Origin: Sarcomyxa edulis
Lineage: Eukaryota; Basidiomycota; Agaricomycetes; Agaricales; Mycenaceae
Assembly: GCA_009761415.1 (NCBI GenBank)
Contig: QUOL01000019.1
Coordinates: forward strand, 1 to 64,000
Length of the DNA: 64,000 nt
Direction: 5' to 3'
Below, in pieces: positions 9,665 through 21,600 of the stretch. Under the pieces are notes generated by a model. It had not been told where the DNA came from and searched no databases. It saw only the letters and a list, made by a program, of their open reading frames with translations. A program made the position numbers and the translations under genes. Numbering within the stretch: position 1 is the first letter of the stretch; every line of letters begins with the position of its first letter.

Positions 9665-9718
9665 GATGACGTGCGAACGAGTGTATGTTTTGTGGAGTAC
9701 ACTCGTTCGCACGTCATC
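9665..9718. repeat. 54-bp perfect hairpin, copy 2
   Basis: Identical arms and loop to the copy at 9332. Flanked by CGCGTGACGTG in both cases. Confidence 0.85.
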
Positions 9719-10191
9719 GACGCGTGACGTGCCAGCGCAGTTGTGCACCGCCACATCGCAAGTTTTCAACGCAAGTGATGGCCAGGGACACATCATCAAC
9801 ATATTCGAATCGAGTTCTACCTCGAATCGAACATAAGTTTCAAATATAATCACACATTTTCCATCATTTCTTATGTTGTTGCCCATTGACGAAGACATTT
9901 GCTAAAATAACTAAGATTGTTTGGTCCTATACCATCAAAACGCTACATATATTACATAATAATGTTCCCTTCGAATCGAGTCACCAACTCGAATTGAACA
10001 GACCTTCCTTACATTCTCCGTCCTATACTTTCTTTCAATCGTAACACATACAATACCGTTGTTGGCGAATCGAACAGCATAGAGCATAAAGACATGCAAA
10101 ACACACGCACAGTGAAACAGAAGGTAAGTGTCACAAACATCCGACGGTTGCTCCGTGATTTCTTATCGATCAAGTCAATGCTCTTCTCCAC
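9719..10191. other. AT-rich spacer upstream of the accessory gene block
   Basis: Contains scattered TTCGAATCGAG palindromes (9803-9830, 9971-9980). No open frame with support. It probably includes the promoter of the gene starting at 10192, but no TATA box is obvious. Confidence 0.4.
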
Positions 10192-11804
10192 ATGCCCTCC
10201 GTACTATGGACAAAACAGACAAAATTGTGTACTCACAAATGCGGCTGCACAAAGACGCTGACCGCGACAGGTGGGGCGATGAAGGCTCACATCAAAAACA
10301 AAGCACTACATATCGATTGCAATGATCGATGCCCAGAATGGGAAGCCGCAGATACCACACAGCGCGTAGAACCATCTCTGCGTATCTTATACGTACTTCC
10401 GTCCGAATTCTCTGTACCAGAATCGGAGCCCATCGGATGCGTGTGGTTTACAAGCATACCATTCAACGACATCGAAGACAAGGAGTGGTTAACCCAGACC
10501 AAGCACCACATTCCAGGGTTCGACGGAAAATACTTCATTGACAGAAACGATAAGAAGATGTGGATACAGGATTGGGTGAGCACTTAACCTGATTTACGCG
10601 TTTTACTACAATCATATGTTGACCGTTAGCACAGATATATATAATGTACCACATAGCGGGAGGCGATCCCTTATCACCTGGATTCGATGCGATGCAACAT
10701 CCCAGAGTGACCATCACAACTTTTGAAATGTTTAAAGAAGACGTGATGAAAGAGAATTGGAACATATCATTCCAGAACATCGACATCATTGTGACTGGAT
10801 TGGGAAAGGGACAGCTATTCGAAGACTCGTAAGCAATTTACCTTGCACATTAGGGAAGTATCTGATCTGAGTCGAATTAGAACCAAACTTGAAACGATGG
10901 ACTGGTGGAACAGTCTCCGCCGCCTGGAGCGGAAATGTCCTCTGTGGCCATCGTTTGAAGAGTTATACCGATACGACGAAAAGACAGAGACTGAAAAGGA
11001 CCTGCAATACGTCGCAGAATCAGTAACCCACACGTCCCGTCCTAAAACCATATTCGAACCACCTCAAGAAGGACAGTGGGTGGCGAAACGGTGATACATT
11101 ATTGAATGCTACATCGACAGAAGTACTAATAAAATCGCAGTCAGCATTCGTCAAACTCGTCTCACGTGGTATCGTACGAAGATCACCGTTCAATTCAGAA
11201 ACAACACCCAATAGCACGCTGGTTCTATCAAGAGAACAACAGTCACATTCTAACTGCCGGCGAGATCAAGATGATATTCATCGGTTCGGTTCTGTTCTAC
11301 GGATGGTGGACATGTCCAAACACAGAGCCAAGCGAAGAAAACGGAGAAATTGAAACGGAGTATATGTCGTTGTATCCAGATCCGACCAAGTTGAAGTAAG
11401 TTACTCGTACACCGTAATTGGTCTCATACTGATCACCTTAAAGAAACGAATCACAGTTAAGCCTGAAATCACCCACTGGAAATCCACGAGTGCACCAAAA
11501 AGGAAGAGACATATTCGAATCCTTCTGTATCAAAACTCTCAAAGCGATCGTGAAGCTGGAGAAAGGACGCCAAACAAGTCCAATATCGATGGAAGAATTT
11601 GTACGAATTGATGCTTCCATTGTCGAGAACACTAACGGCTACGACTTATACGTCAACGAATTGACCAGGGCACCAGAAAGCGGATTATTTATGCACAAAG
11701 ATACGGACGACTCGCACGCAAAGGGGATTGCCGACAGTGTCAAGGTATCCCTTTACAAGATGTGGAATTTCCATAGGAAAACATACCCGTACGAATATAA
11801 ATAA
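10192..11804 (+). CDS. Accessory block gene 1: five-exon protein, possible ATP-grasp-like C-terminus
   Basis: Exons 10192-10575, 10635-10828, 10872-11090, 11141-11395, 11462-11804 give an uninterrupted 464-aa protein. Introns are 59, 43, 50 and 66 nt with GT-AG ends and, in intron 3, a TACTAAT branch site. The N-terminus has a Cys/His cluster (CTHKCGC, then HIDC), which may bind zinc. Near the C-terminus FVRIDASIVENTNGYDLYVN and the following ELTRAP resemble the R(V/I)D...YVNE(I/L) pattern near the metal-binding end of ATP-grasp enzymes. That likeness is inference from a short motif. The N-terminal half includes a W..SIPF..I.DKEWL segment I cannot assign. The gene is convergent with accessory gene 2 (500 bp apart). 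I know similar hypothetical proteins in agaricomycetes but no tested function. Confidence 0.6.
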
Positions 11805-12339
11805 CAGCATGTACAAGTATTAGAACGCCCAAATCCACATGCCATATAATCTAAATACTTCAATGTGTCTGTCCATCACATAAGTACCAAGACACCGAGT
11901 AAACATTGATGTCCAGTACATATTTACAATACAATATCAGTCTTAAATCTTAACGGACCACACGATGCATATCTCACAAAAAAATCCCAGTACAACAAAC
12001 TTGCAATTCCACACCCATACACCGTTCGACTTGACAGCAAACACAGCCTCACGCAATTTGGAGACGGAAACATATATGCAATTATGAGTCTGAGATAAAA
12101 ACGAATACAACGCCGGAAGGTATAAAGCCAAGGATGTTGAATCCTCCGCATCGACGCTAGTTGAATAGCAACCGGCTGCTGGTTGAACAGCAGCAACGGC
12201 ACCAACGTACGAGATGCACATAACAATTCAAACCGTATCACCCATCATAATAAAAAGCGGATCATCATGAAACAGATTGTAGAAAGACCTGCTACCTACA
12301 GTCACAAAAGCATCATGTCAGTAGTCGATGCAAAGCATG
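11805..12339. other. Intergenic space between convergent genes
   Basis: Holds the 3' ends of accessory genes 1 and 2. The minus-strand frames here (11924-12241) lack support. No terminator or repeat stands out. Confidence 0.4.
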
Positions 12340-15176
12340 TTAAAAGACAACTGACTTTCCAGATAGCTTCTTATCCCCAGTACGACCGTGTAAAACAGCA
12401 GCCCAAAGAATGTTGAGACTGACGCTGGTATCATCCGGATACTTCTTTGAATGATAACTGCTGACGGTGTACGCAACAAGAACCATACTCCCGGCGCGTG
12501 GTGATTCCGGGTACAGCGGAAGAACACTATCAATCTTGCGAAGATCGCCAGGCAAATCAAATGGTTTGCGAGCACCCGAACGAGCATCGTACACAGGAAC
12601 TAAAGAGAAATTTGGTCAAAATCAAAAGACTGTATACAAACCAATCACATACCCCGATCAGTTACGTCGAGACTACCGACCACACTGAAGTTCGTAGGTT
12701 TTTTGGACGCAGGACTGGAAACACTTGCGAAGATGTCTTTATTAGTCTGAGTAGACTTGGAAGGACCAGGCGCTGCATCTAGGCACCAAACAACACATTA
12801 AAACTCAAAAATATAAAAATATAAATAAATAAAAAACGAACCAATGTTTCCAGCACGAGTGGCAAAGGTCATTAACCTTCCATCTAACTGGCTCCTAATA
12901 AAACTGGTGCCTGCTATAACACAGACACACGACACCCAACGTTCATACTCGAGCGTATGAAATATCCCTGTGATCATCTTTTGGTATTTGCCCAAATTGA
13001 CGATCAAATGAGGCTCATCCAAGAAAGCGTCCTGCAGATTGACCACAGACAAGCAGACAGCTGGAACATTATTTCCTCGGAAGAAGATGGAAGGAGATGA
13101 ACCACCTTGTACACTTTTCATGCACAAAATGGTGGGGTCGACACGAGAGAGATTAACAAAGTTTCCGGCCATAGAGAACAGCAAACATTTTTTGGCGAAA
13201 CTATAAATAAAATATTCAGTCAAAGTGGACCAAACAAACGGGGAAGGCAACCGACGAGAAATTATCCTTGGGAAACAAAGTGGACCAACCGGACCACAGC
13301 ATCATTCCTTGATTCTCTGAATCCTGAGATCCGCGGGAATCACGCCAACCAATATTGGTGCAATGCCTGTATCAGGTGGGATATTCATCTACACAAACGT
13401 ATCACAGGAAAGAAACAACTAACCCTGGAAGAGGAATCAACCTCTTGTATGACCCTTTCAACGCCTTGTCCGCTAACTGCAGATTGAAAACACCACAACG
13501 CAATAGCTTCGGAAGACTTAGGAAACCAAAAGTCAATCATAGCTTACAGAACGAAAGAAGGAAAGGAATACCGACACTGGCAAAGGGTCAAGATCTCCCA
13601 AAAACACCGGACCAGCACTGATACAATATAAGAGATGCGACAACGAGCACATTGATGACAAACAAGACGCACCCTTTGGAAGACGAATCATCCGAATTGC
13701 TGGGGAAAAAAAAGATATATATATCCATTTAAAAAAAACACGTATACAAGGGTTAAAATACACACCGATCGTCTTCTTCTTCCTCACTATCAGTCACAGG
13801 TTTTTTATCCCTCAAAACAACAATCAGCAAATACAGAACCAAAAAAAAAGGTTGAATAGTTATCGACACACTTGATCTTGGTAAGAGGGGCTTTGGACTT
13901 GGCCTTTTCCTGGGAACGCTCTGAAACAGAGACTTTACCCTTCTTCTTAGCCAACTTTCTAACAGCGTATAGATGTTGTCAGAAAGGTCTATTTGAGAAG
14001 AATCTATTGCTCTCACATTGCATTATCCAGTACCTTCTGTCGACGCTTGTTAATTTTGATCAAAGAAGTATCGTCATCGTCCGACACGCTAGCATCACAA
14101 GCAGGTATCAACAGTCAAAAGTCAACCTCGTAAAACATAGGGAAGCTATGCACCTGACGTCGGAACCAGTATCCTCATCGCTTCCGTCAACACTTTCGCT
14201 TTCATCGTCTTCTTTGTCGGACTGGTCGTCTCCATCCATTGATTGATCTTCTGCCTCAGCATCGGCAGACTCGTCGGACCTGTTGTGGACGTCGTCGGAT
14301 TCGCTAACAAATTTAAGGTATGTGAATTACAATATCACGGCACAAATTACACGCACTAATTACCTTGCAGAGACGTCCACAAATGCCTTGCTTTTGACAA
14401 CACGAGGTTTTCTGAACGGAAGACGGCATAAAATTGACCATATATCAAGAAAGGTATACGTCTGCACATACTTTATTCTGCTGGATTTAGACGGTGTTCC
14501 TATCTTCAGTGCGTCCAATTTCACTTTGGAAGGGGATGTGTCATTGACAACCTTGGTCTTCTTGGGACTAAGCAGAACATGTTACAAATTAGCAACACAC
14601 GTGGCACACGTCTACCACAATACATCACATACCTTCCAGGAGACACAGAACCGCCAGATTCAGAACCTGTAGGAGATCGAAGAACACGCTTCCTGACCCT
14701 TTGACATTTAAAACAGATCAGCACGTACATACTGCGTATAACAATAAAAAAAACAAACCGCCCGGGAGTGGGAGTTGGTGTTGCGGGAGTAGGAGGTCTG
14801 GCGTTTGTGGTGCATCAACAAACGGTCAAAAAAAAAAAGTTCGATAGAAAGTCAACAAACTTCGACCTATAAGCCCTAGGCGGAGTGACCGGATCAAGCC
14901 TGATACACATAATAACAAGATACATCAGCAATCTAATAGAGTCTCGGTACAAACGCACTCACAGTACATAAGGTGATGACGCCCTCCTAAAAAAAAGTCA
15001 GAACTGTTTCGATTAAGAAAAACATCAACATACTTATGGACGGTCAATTTCTCCTCTACAAAAGGTTCGAGCAAGCTATTAGCTGGAGTAGAACGGGTCA
15101 TTCGAGTACCAGCGTTTGATATTTCTGCCGCTTTTTTAGCAGCAGCCTTGGATTTGGTGGTTTTCTTAGGAGGCAT
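12340..15176 (-). CDS. Accessory block gene 2: many-exon protein with histone-tail-like N-terminus and acidic region
   Basis: About fourteen small exons splice in frame from ATG 15176. In order: a Lys/Ala-rich start (MPPKKTTKSKAAAKKAAEI) like a histone tail or AT-hook protein; Pro/Thr/Ser-rich segments (TPTPTP-type around 14760-14800, SPTGSESGGSVSPG); an acidic Ser/Asp/Glu region (14157-14300, e.g. DQSDKEDDESESVDGS); a basic stretch (KLAKKKGKV, about 13950); another acidic run (DSEEEEDD); then a folded-looking C-terminal half (13240-12845, FVNLSRVDPTILCMKS, and 12598-12350, FDLPGDLRKIDSVLPLYP, VLVAYTVSSYH, NILWAAVLHG). Several donors are non-standard and the exact stop (12340, or shortly after one more intron) is unsure. 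Alternating basic and acidic tails suggest a nuclear, chromatin-associated protein (inference). Shares a repeat-bearing 5' region with the divergent gene 3. Confidence 0.5.
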
Positions 15177-15530
15177 ATGGATAACGGAGAATATGACAGG
15201 GAGGACGAAGGAAAAGCAAATGGTGAAACAGTCTTTTGAAGACAATCACAAACGGAGGGAATAATATACATCCGTTAAGATAACGGCTATTGCACGGATC
15301 ATTTGTGACAAGCATCACGTTTTCACTGAAACACATCAGAAAAATGGAGAAACAGGAATCTAAGGTAAAATAAAAACACCGAACACGGCAGAAGAAAGTC
15401 TACTATCTGTATTGCAAATTACATACACACGTGTCATACCTTAATAAGGCAATCAAGTTCCGACTGTGGCGCACCAACATACAGAATGAAACAAACGGTA
15501 GATTTCCGACTATTGCAGATATAGATTGTA
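15177..15530. promoter_or_regulatory. Probable promoter side of accessory gene 2
   Basis: Left half of the about 950-bp divergent region between accessory genes 2 and 3. No TATA box is clear. Contains short AT-rich tracts and no coding frame of note. Confidence 0.3.
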
Positions 15531-15875
15531 GGCAAGACCACAGTCCAGAATGGAACCCACAATGTGGCGCACTAAGCTGCTGACGACGGACTCCAGAATC
15601 CCATCACAAAGAAAGCGAGACCACGGTCCAAAATGTGAAAAACCCAAGCAACAACGGAACCCACAATGTGGCGCACCAAGCTGCTGACCACGAACTCCAG
15701 AATCCCCATCACAAAGAAAGCGAGACCACGGTCCAGAATGTGAAAAACCCAAGCAACAACGGAACCCACAATGTGGCGCACCAAGCTGCTGACCACGGAC
15801 TCCAGAATCCCCCCCATCACAAATCAAATAGAAAGCGAGACCACGGTCCAAAATGTGAAAGATCTGCATGGCAAC
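15531..15875. repeat. 105-bp minisatellite in the divergent promoter region
   Basis: CCCACAATGTGGCGCA begins at about 15556, 15660 and 15765, a 104-105 bp period, with partial copies on both sides. Each unit also contains AAAGCGAGACCACGGTCC and CAAGCTGCTGACCACG. The array lies between the divergent starts of accessory genes 2 and 3. Apparent minus-strand proteins across it are only repeat translation. Confidence 0.8.
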
Positions 15876-16130
15876 AACCAGAATACATCACATGAAACTG
15901 AAGCGCTAAGCATAAGATACGGTAAATATTTACGGTGCCGTGGCACTACCCATAACAGTTAACGACGCCAATATTGAATACACGGGAGAAGATAGGAACA
16001 AACCAACAACTTAGTAGCACAAGTACACTAGTTACAAAAAGCACTCAAGCATCGCCGTCGTCACTGTAATCATCCGTAAAAATACGTCAAAAAAAGTCAA
16101 CAGCCGAGCAACAACTTATCTGCTACCACC
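15876..16130. promoter_or_regulatory. Probable promoter side of accessory gene 3
   Basis: Right half of the divergent intergenic region. The ATG at 16131 sits in a good context (CTACCACCATGG-like). No distinct TATA box. Confidence 0.3.
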
Positions 16131-17334
16131 ATGGACGAATTTTTTGACCGCGATGCAGGTGGTAAGCAGTTCGTTTGTATGCGGTCTACATCAGCCTACC
16201 ATGACAAACAAATGCTCCTGGCACCAACAGTGAGACTACTAGACGAGATCTCATTGACAAGGATGAAAGATCCTTCAAATCATCTACAGTTATGGATGCT
16301 AGGCGAAAAGGCAAGCCAACAGTTACCCATTTAACAAAAACTAACCGGAACATATGCAGGATGGCTTACAGTTGGATAATGTAGAGATCTTCGAGACTGA
16401 CAAGCCTAAAACATGGAGACTAGCAGTTGACGTTGACGGTCAAGACAAGGAAGAGCTAGTGATCCGGATTCAAGGAATTGTGTCCAACACAGGTCTTCCT
16501 CCATTGAGACGCATAGGAAACATGTAAGCCAACATCGGTTTGTTTATCAAGACAACTACACTCATAATGCCAACAGACGAAACAAGTCAGCTTCCCGCCA
16601 ATTTATATCTATCACTGGTCTAGGAAGTCCCTACTTCCACAAGTGCATGGACGGAATACAAGAGATATACAACTTCTTCGCTCGCAGATTTCCCGACAAA
16701 CAACTAAAAATGTGGCAACCAGATTTTGTAGAAGGCATGATGGCGGTCGAAGTTGGTAATCGATACTTCACATACATGTCCGATCCTAAACCATCCGATG
16801 CGGTCCCATTTTCCAAACTTGTCGATCCTGAGCAACTCCTGAACGGATTGTCCGGTCCCAACTTTGTACATACCGAAGATAATGTGGTCCAATACTACAA
16901 TTTGGAAAGAAACGAGGAGGACAATGTATTGAGGTAACAATTGTTTGCAGATCTTCGAAGCAACAAAAAAAGCTAACGGTATGAAACTCCCAAGTTTTGT
17001 CGAGACAGATCCGAAACTGTTCCACTGTGGCGACATTGTAGAGATACAGATGTCTTTCATGGTGGTTCCGAAGGAAAGCGGAGCCAAACTTCAACTGATT
17101 CTGAGAGCGATAACACTCCTGGACGGCTCTTTATGGAAGGCGAGTATTTGGATTCACACACAACAAATATCAATGCACTAAGAACCCACACAGAACGCTA
17201 ACAACGCAAGGCTAAATGCCAAGCTGACATCTGCAGCAAAGAAACCTGGATTGAAACGAAGGGTTGGATACTCGGAGGAGGACAGTGATGCTAAAAGGAT
17301 GAAAGGCATCGACACAAACCACATATCCCAGTGA
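16131..17334 (+). CDS. Accessory block gene 3: five-exon protein with two GC-AG introns
   Basis: Exons 16131-16310, 16360-16523, 16577-16883 (or 16933), 16951-17139, 17194-17334. Introns 1 and 4 use GC donors (AAG|GCAAGC and AAG|GCGAGT) with normal AG acceptors and keep phase 0. Around 16934-16950 only 17 nt separate a GTAACA donor from TTTGCAG, too short to splice and out of frame; a 67-nt intron 16884-16950 (GTGGTC donor) would restore the frame but remove an apparently coding stretch (VQYYNLERNEEDN). So either an unusual donor is used or an intron deletion has damaged this copy. The segment CGDIVEIQMSFMVVP...LILRAITLLDG matches a conserved core I remember from agaricomycete hypothetical proteins. 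The C-terminus is basic (KKPGLKRRVGY, KRMKG), fitting nuclear import. No function is known. Confidence 0.55.
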
Positions 17335-17509
17335 TCCTCGAACATCGTTTTTTCTTTTTCAAAAAAAAATTGAACCTACCATTTGAACTGCACAATCGTC
17401 AGCAACTTTCCAGTGAGCCTTGAGTTACAATCAGGACAACTTGAACCGCACAACAAAACGAAATATAACTTATAAAAGGTACACATGATCAAACAGAGCA
17501 CGACGCTCA
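17335..17509. other. 3' flank of accessory gene 3
   Basis: AT-rich, with an A-run near 17365. No gene is seen. Confidence 0.4.
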
Positions 17510-17783
17510 ATCTGAGCATCGAGGCTCAATTCGAACACAACACTCGATTCAAACACCGACACTCGATTCGAACACAACACTCGATTCGAACACAACACTC
17601 GATTCGAACACCGACACTCGATTCGAACACAACACTCGATTCGAACACAACACTCGATTCGAACACCGACACTCGATTCGAACACAACACTCGATTCGAA
17701 CACCGACACTCGATTCGAACACAACACTCGATTCGAACACCGACACTCGATTTGAACACAACACTCGATTCGAACACCAAGAC
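17510..17783. repeat. 18-bp tandem array CACTCGATTCGAACACMR
   Basis: About fourteen to fifteen units built on ACTCGATTCGAACAC with alternating endings (AAC or CGAC). Direct, gap-free repeats, so not a CRISPR. The core GATTCGAAC is the complement of a tRNA B-box-like sequence. A diverged shorter array of the same unit is at 25205-25361, again directly before a copy of R1. Confidence 0.9.
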
Positions 17784-18622
17784 AAGGGTTGATTTAACAA
17801 CGATCAAACTGAATGCCAATACAATTTGCATGGCCCTACAGACCTGATCACCTGCAAAGTGTCAAAAACTTCAGAATCCCAAAACCTTTTCGCTTCAATT
17901 TCAGATTGTTCACCAAGCGCTAGAACTCAGATACCATTATTTAGCATGTTGTCAGAATGGAGGACCTACCCTCATTTTGCACAGATACAACTATACTTCC
18001 GACACAGAGTATTCCTGAGTAAACTTGTTTATTGTTACTAATACGCTCAAGCACCTGGACAGATACAGACCAAAAGATACTATGATACAACTAGCGCTCA
18101 CCATCCAAAGACAGCAACTACATCATTGCATAGCCGTTTTTGTTTTTGTCCGACAAGGCCAATTAAGTTTCAACACCATTGGTCAAACCACAACGTAAGA
18201 CATCCTAGTCCTTTATGATCTGGAAATTTAACGAGTGGTATGCCATCTTCCAAACACAAACTCAGAATGCACAGGATCGAAGAAAGGAAAGAAAAAAAAA
18301 AAGTCTCACAACGTGATTCGAACTTGGAACCACAGGGAAGTATATCCGTCGGAACTCGGATATTTCCATATATACCCACTTTCCGCGAGTTGGCTCTCAA
18401 CAATCTAATGAACGTTAAAAAGTATCAGTAAAAGGCCCGGCAACAGCCGAAAAAGACTACAAACTGAAGCGGAGTTCTCCGTATTCAATACAACTTTTCA
18501 AAAAACATCAATGACATCAACTTTCCCACATGTCGACGGTTTTCGTTACGGGGGGGGGGTTAAGAAATGGCCCTGTGTGGAGTGAAGAACGAGTCTATCT
18601 TATGTAAACATAAGGACTCGTA
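17784..18622. repeat. R1 repeat, copy 1 (839 bp)
   Basis: Nearly identical to 25362-26210. Begins AAGGGTTGATTTAAC next to the 18-bp array and ends in a hairpin: ACGAGT..CTTATGT / ACATAAG..ACTCGT (about 18588-18621). A G-run (GGGGGGGGGG, about 18550) and, read on the minus strand, GTTCGAATCACGTTGTGAGAC followed by T-runs (about 18317-18290) recall the 3' end of a tRNA-derived SINE. No protein-coding content. Sequence diverges abruptly right after the hairpin in the two copies, marking a true end. Confidence 0.75.
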
Positions 18623-21600
18623 AGTAGTTTGGAAGGTTTGAGGTATGATCCTAGGAAGCTAGGCAAAGCGAGAACCGCTCTGAATTCAATATAAGTCTGC
18701 CAATGATTAGATATATTTATCGTTAATCAACTTAGAGGCTAGTGATGATGCAGTAATCTCTTTAGAACAGGAGAGAATATGGGTAGTGCAAGACTGTACC
18801 CGTATTTCTTTTATTTGAAGCAGAATTCAGTCTTTACTTGAACTTAGGGCACTAGAGTTAAGTGGTTGGGAAATGGGAAATGAATTGAATGAATCTCTAG
18901 GGCATATGGCCCGAGCATTTAAATACATGAAGTAACTAGGTAAGAACTATCTGGAACAGTATGAAAGGGTGTCGATGGAACCTTCAAAAAGGTGGTAGAT
19001 GCGTTGAGACGTGGCTGTGCCTTACAATCAGTGGCAGACAATACCTTGTGATGCTAACAAGATCAAATGCCTTGGTGGCTGAGTACCTCAGTGAAGTACG
19101 AAGACTCAAAGGCAGGAGAAAGCTTGATGTATAGATGGCAATGAGTAGAAAGAGTATAGAAGAGCATATTACGGTAATAGGTACGGGGTGAAGTATCTAT
19201 AATACCATAACAACTTTGATGATGCGGACCGACGTTAACCTTCCAACAAGTAACTAAGAAGTAACAACAGACATGACAATGGTAAGCTATGTGGTCGTGT
19301 TTGACTCAGGTGGCAAGACTCCCCCTGAGTTCCAACACCTGGGACCCAGAGAAAGCACCATATGAATTTGTTGGGGTGGTGTAAGGGGACTCCCCTTAAT
19401 GGACAATCTACTATACATTTTCTTTTCTTTTCTTTTCTTTTCTTTCCTTCTTACTTATCAGTACCTACCTTTTCCTTTTCCCCTTTGTAACGGGCAAGGC
19501 ACCGAGGATGGAAAATAGAGGGAGAGTTTGGCATAACAGACTAGCGACAAAGTCAAGGGAAACTTAGCTAGAGTCCTCAATACTGAGAAGTGCCAATTAC
19601 TGGTGTTGATTAGACAAAGAGAAAGAAAAGTACAGCTAGCGATCAGATAAAAGTGTGAAAGGTGTGACTATTGGAGTAACAAACTGGGTGTAATGGACCG
19701 TCATTAGCCTGACCATTACACCCTTCATTTCTATCTCGCGCGTTTTGCATGATGTGACATCACGCGTCATGCGCCAGCAAAGTGGTCAAGCCTGCCAGCA
19801 GCAAGGATCCCCTGATTCTATTCTCTTTGTCGGGATAACCTTTTCTAGTTGAGGAATGAGATTTACTGCAGACAATATAATGTATTGCTGCTAATAACAC
19901 AAATCACCATAACAACCCAGCTAAATCGTCAATATGGTCAAGTGCATACTGAGCGGTGTTTTTGTCCCACACTCTACATTTAGCCTTCTTTTTCTGCAAT
20001 GGAAAAAATGTAGGGTGTCGAAGCTCCGATCCCAGACAGCAGCTTGTAAAGCCCGAGATATTGTACACAGTGTACGCCCACAAGAGAATATCCTATCTCA
20101 TGTTTGCGTATCAATTGTCAAACACAGTAAACAACATCTTACATACCATAAATTCATCTTTGTGGACTGCAGCAATCTTTGACCAATACCACGTATGAGA
20201 AATTCCATCTCGTCTCCATGCATAATCCCCAATCTTGAATTTAGTCAGATTGATGTCCTAAAGGTGCACATGTGATGTATGTACCTTGAATTTGGGGTGA
20301 TGTTCGCTATTCATTGTCATAGTACAACGAGAAGATTGTTGATGTTGGTGTATAGTCCCTGGATGAGGCGTGAGAGAAAACAATCGGACTTGACGAGAAC
20401 ACAACAAAACAGAGAGCCTCTGGATTGGGACCACCACCAGTGAATCTAATGTCTAGTGTCTTTGTAGTCCAAGAAACAAGTATTCCCAGGAAATCTAGAG
20501 ATGTTCCTATTAGCTATAGTCTGAAGAAGAATGAGGCAGATTGTGTGTCAAATATAGATTGCAATCTCCACCCCCCATTTGGCAGGAGGTAGAGTGACTC
20601 AAAGGCAACTTGAAATCGGGTCATGTCCTGCATATTGGAGTAACACTTGGTGTGCGTGCTGCTACATGCCACTCAAGTATTTACCAGTGTTTGTACTACT
20701 CTGTAGATAGCTGCACATACTCCAAGTTGGAACACCTGTTCCTTATGTGTTTGTCCCCTAGCAATCTACCTGTTTATAACCGTCCTTTGTCCCCTTGTTG
20801 TATACACTAAGTACTGGTACCTCTCCGGAGTCAAGCTAATAGGATCCCAACACCTATTACAATACTGCAGTGTACTCAATGTAGATTGTACAATACCCCA
20901 CCTTACCCTTTGCAGATAGATGCACTGATATGGGTAAGCTCCCAAAGCTTTGAGGGTGTTACAACACTCAGTTTGTTGCATTTTGACGAAAATGAGGCAT
21001 TCATGGGGGAGTGCAGGGCTTTGCCGCGCACACAACCTTTTCTCAGTTATACCGAAGTGTCCAGGCCTGCCCGGTAGGGCCATTGTTATAGTTGAGGGGT
21101 GATCCGGGTGATTGGAATTCCCAATAAGGCAATTTATAGACCATGTGCTGCTTATAATGTAGGTAGGTCCGCTCTGTGGGTCTGAAAGCACAACTCAGAA
21201 GCCGGCACCCCCTTGGCTTTAAGTATTCAATACATTTGAACAATTCTGATTACCAGCAAACTCAGGTATAGAGAGGGTACATGTCCTTGTGGTGTTCATA
21301 AGTAGATTTTATGGATTCCAGTATGGTATTCACTGTGTTAAGACCTCTTTTAGTCGGAGCTAGTCGGACCCAATATATACCATCTAGTCACGGTCTGCAA
21401 GTAGTCTATCTACTCGCAGGCTGAGTATGTTGAGTGCACGCACCTAGACACACATCTGTGAGTAGAAGGTATATTTGACCCTCGAGTAACCCCCTGGTTA
21501 GCCATAGTCAGACCTAGCCAAATTCCAAGTATTCAAAAACTTTCACGTAGTCGTACCAAGCCGCAGATACTCGACATACAAATGTACACGAATAGACCTT

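Noticed and set aside
15510..15869. Repetitive hydrophobic protein on the minus strand
   Set aside because: It is translation of the 105-bp minisatellite in two frames.
17510..17783. Regular short repeats suggesting a CRISPR array
   Set aside because: Units are contiguous with no unique spacers, and all other evidence is fungal; it is an 18-bp tandem repeat.
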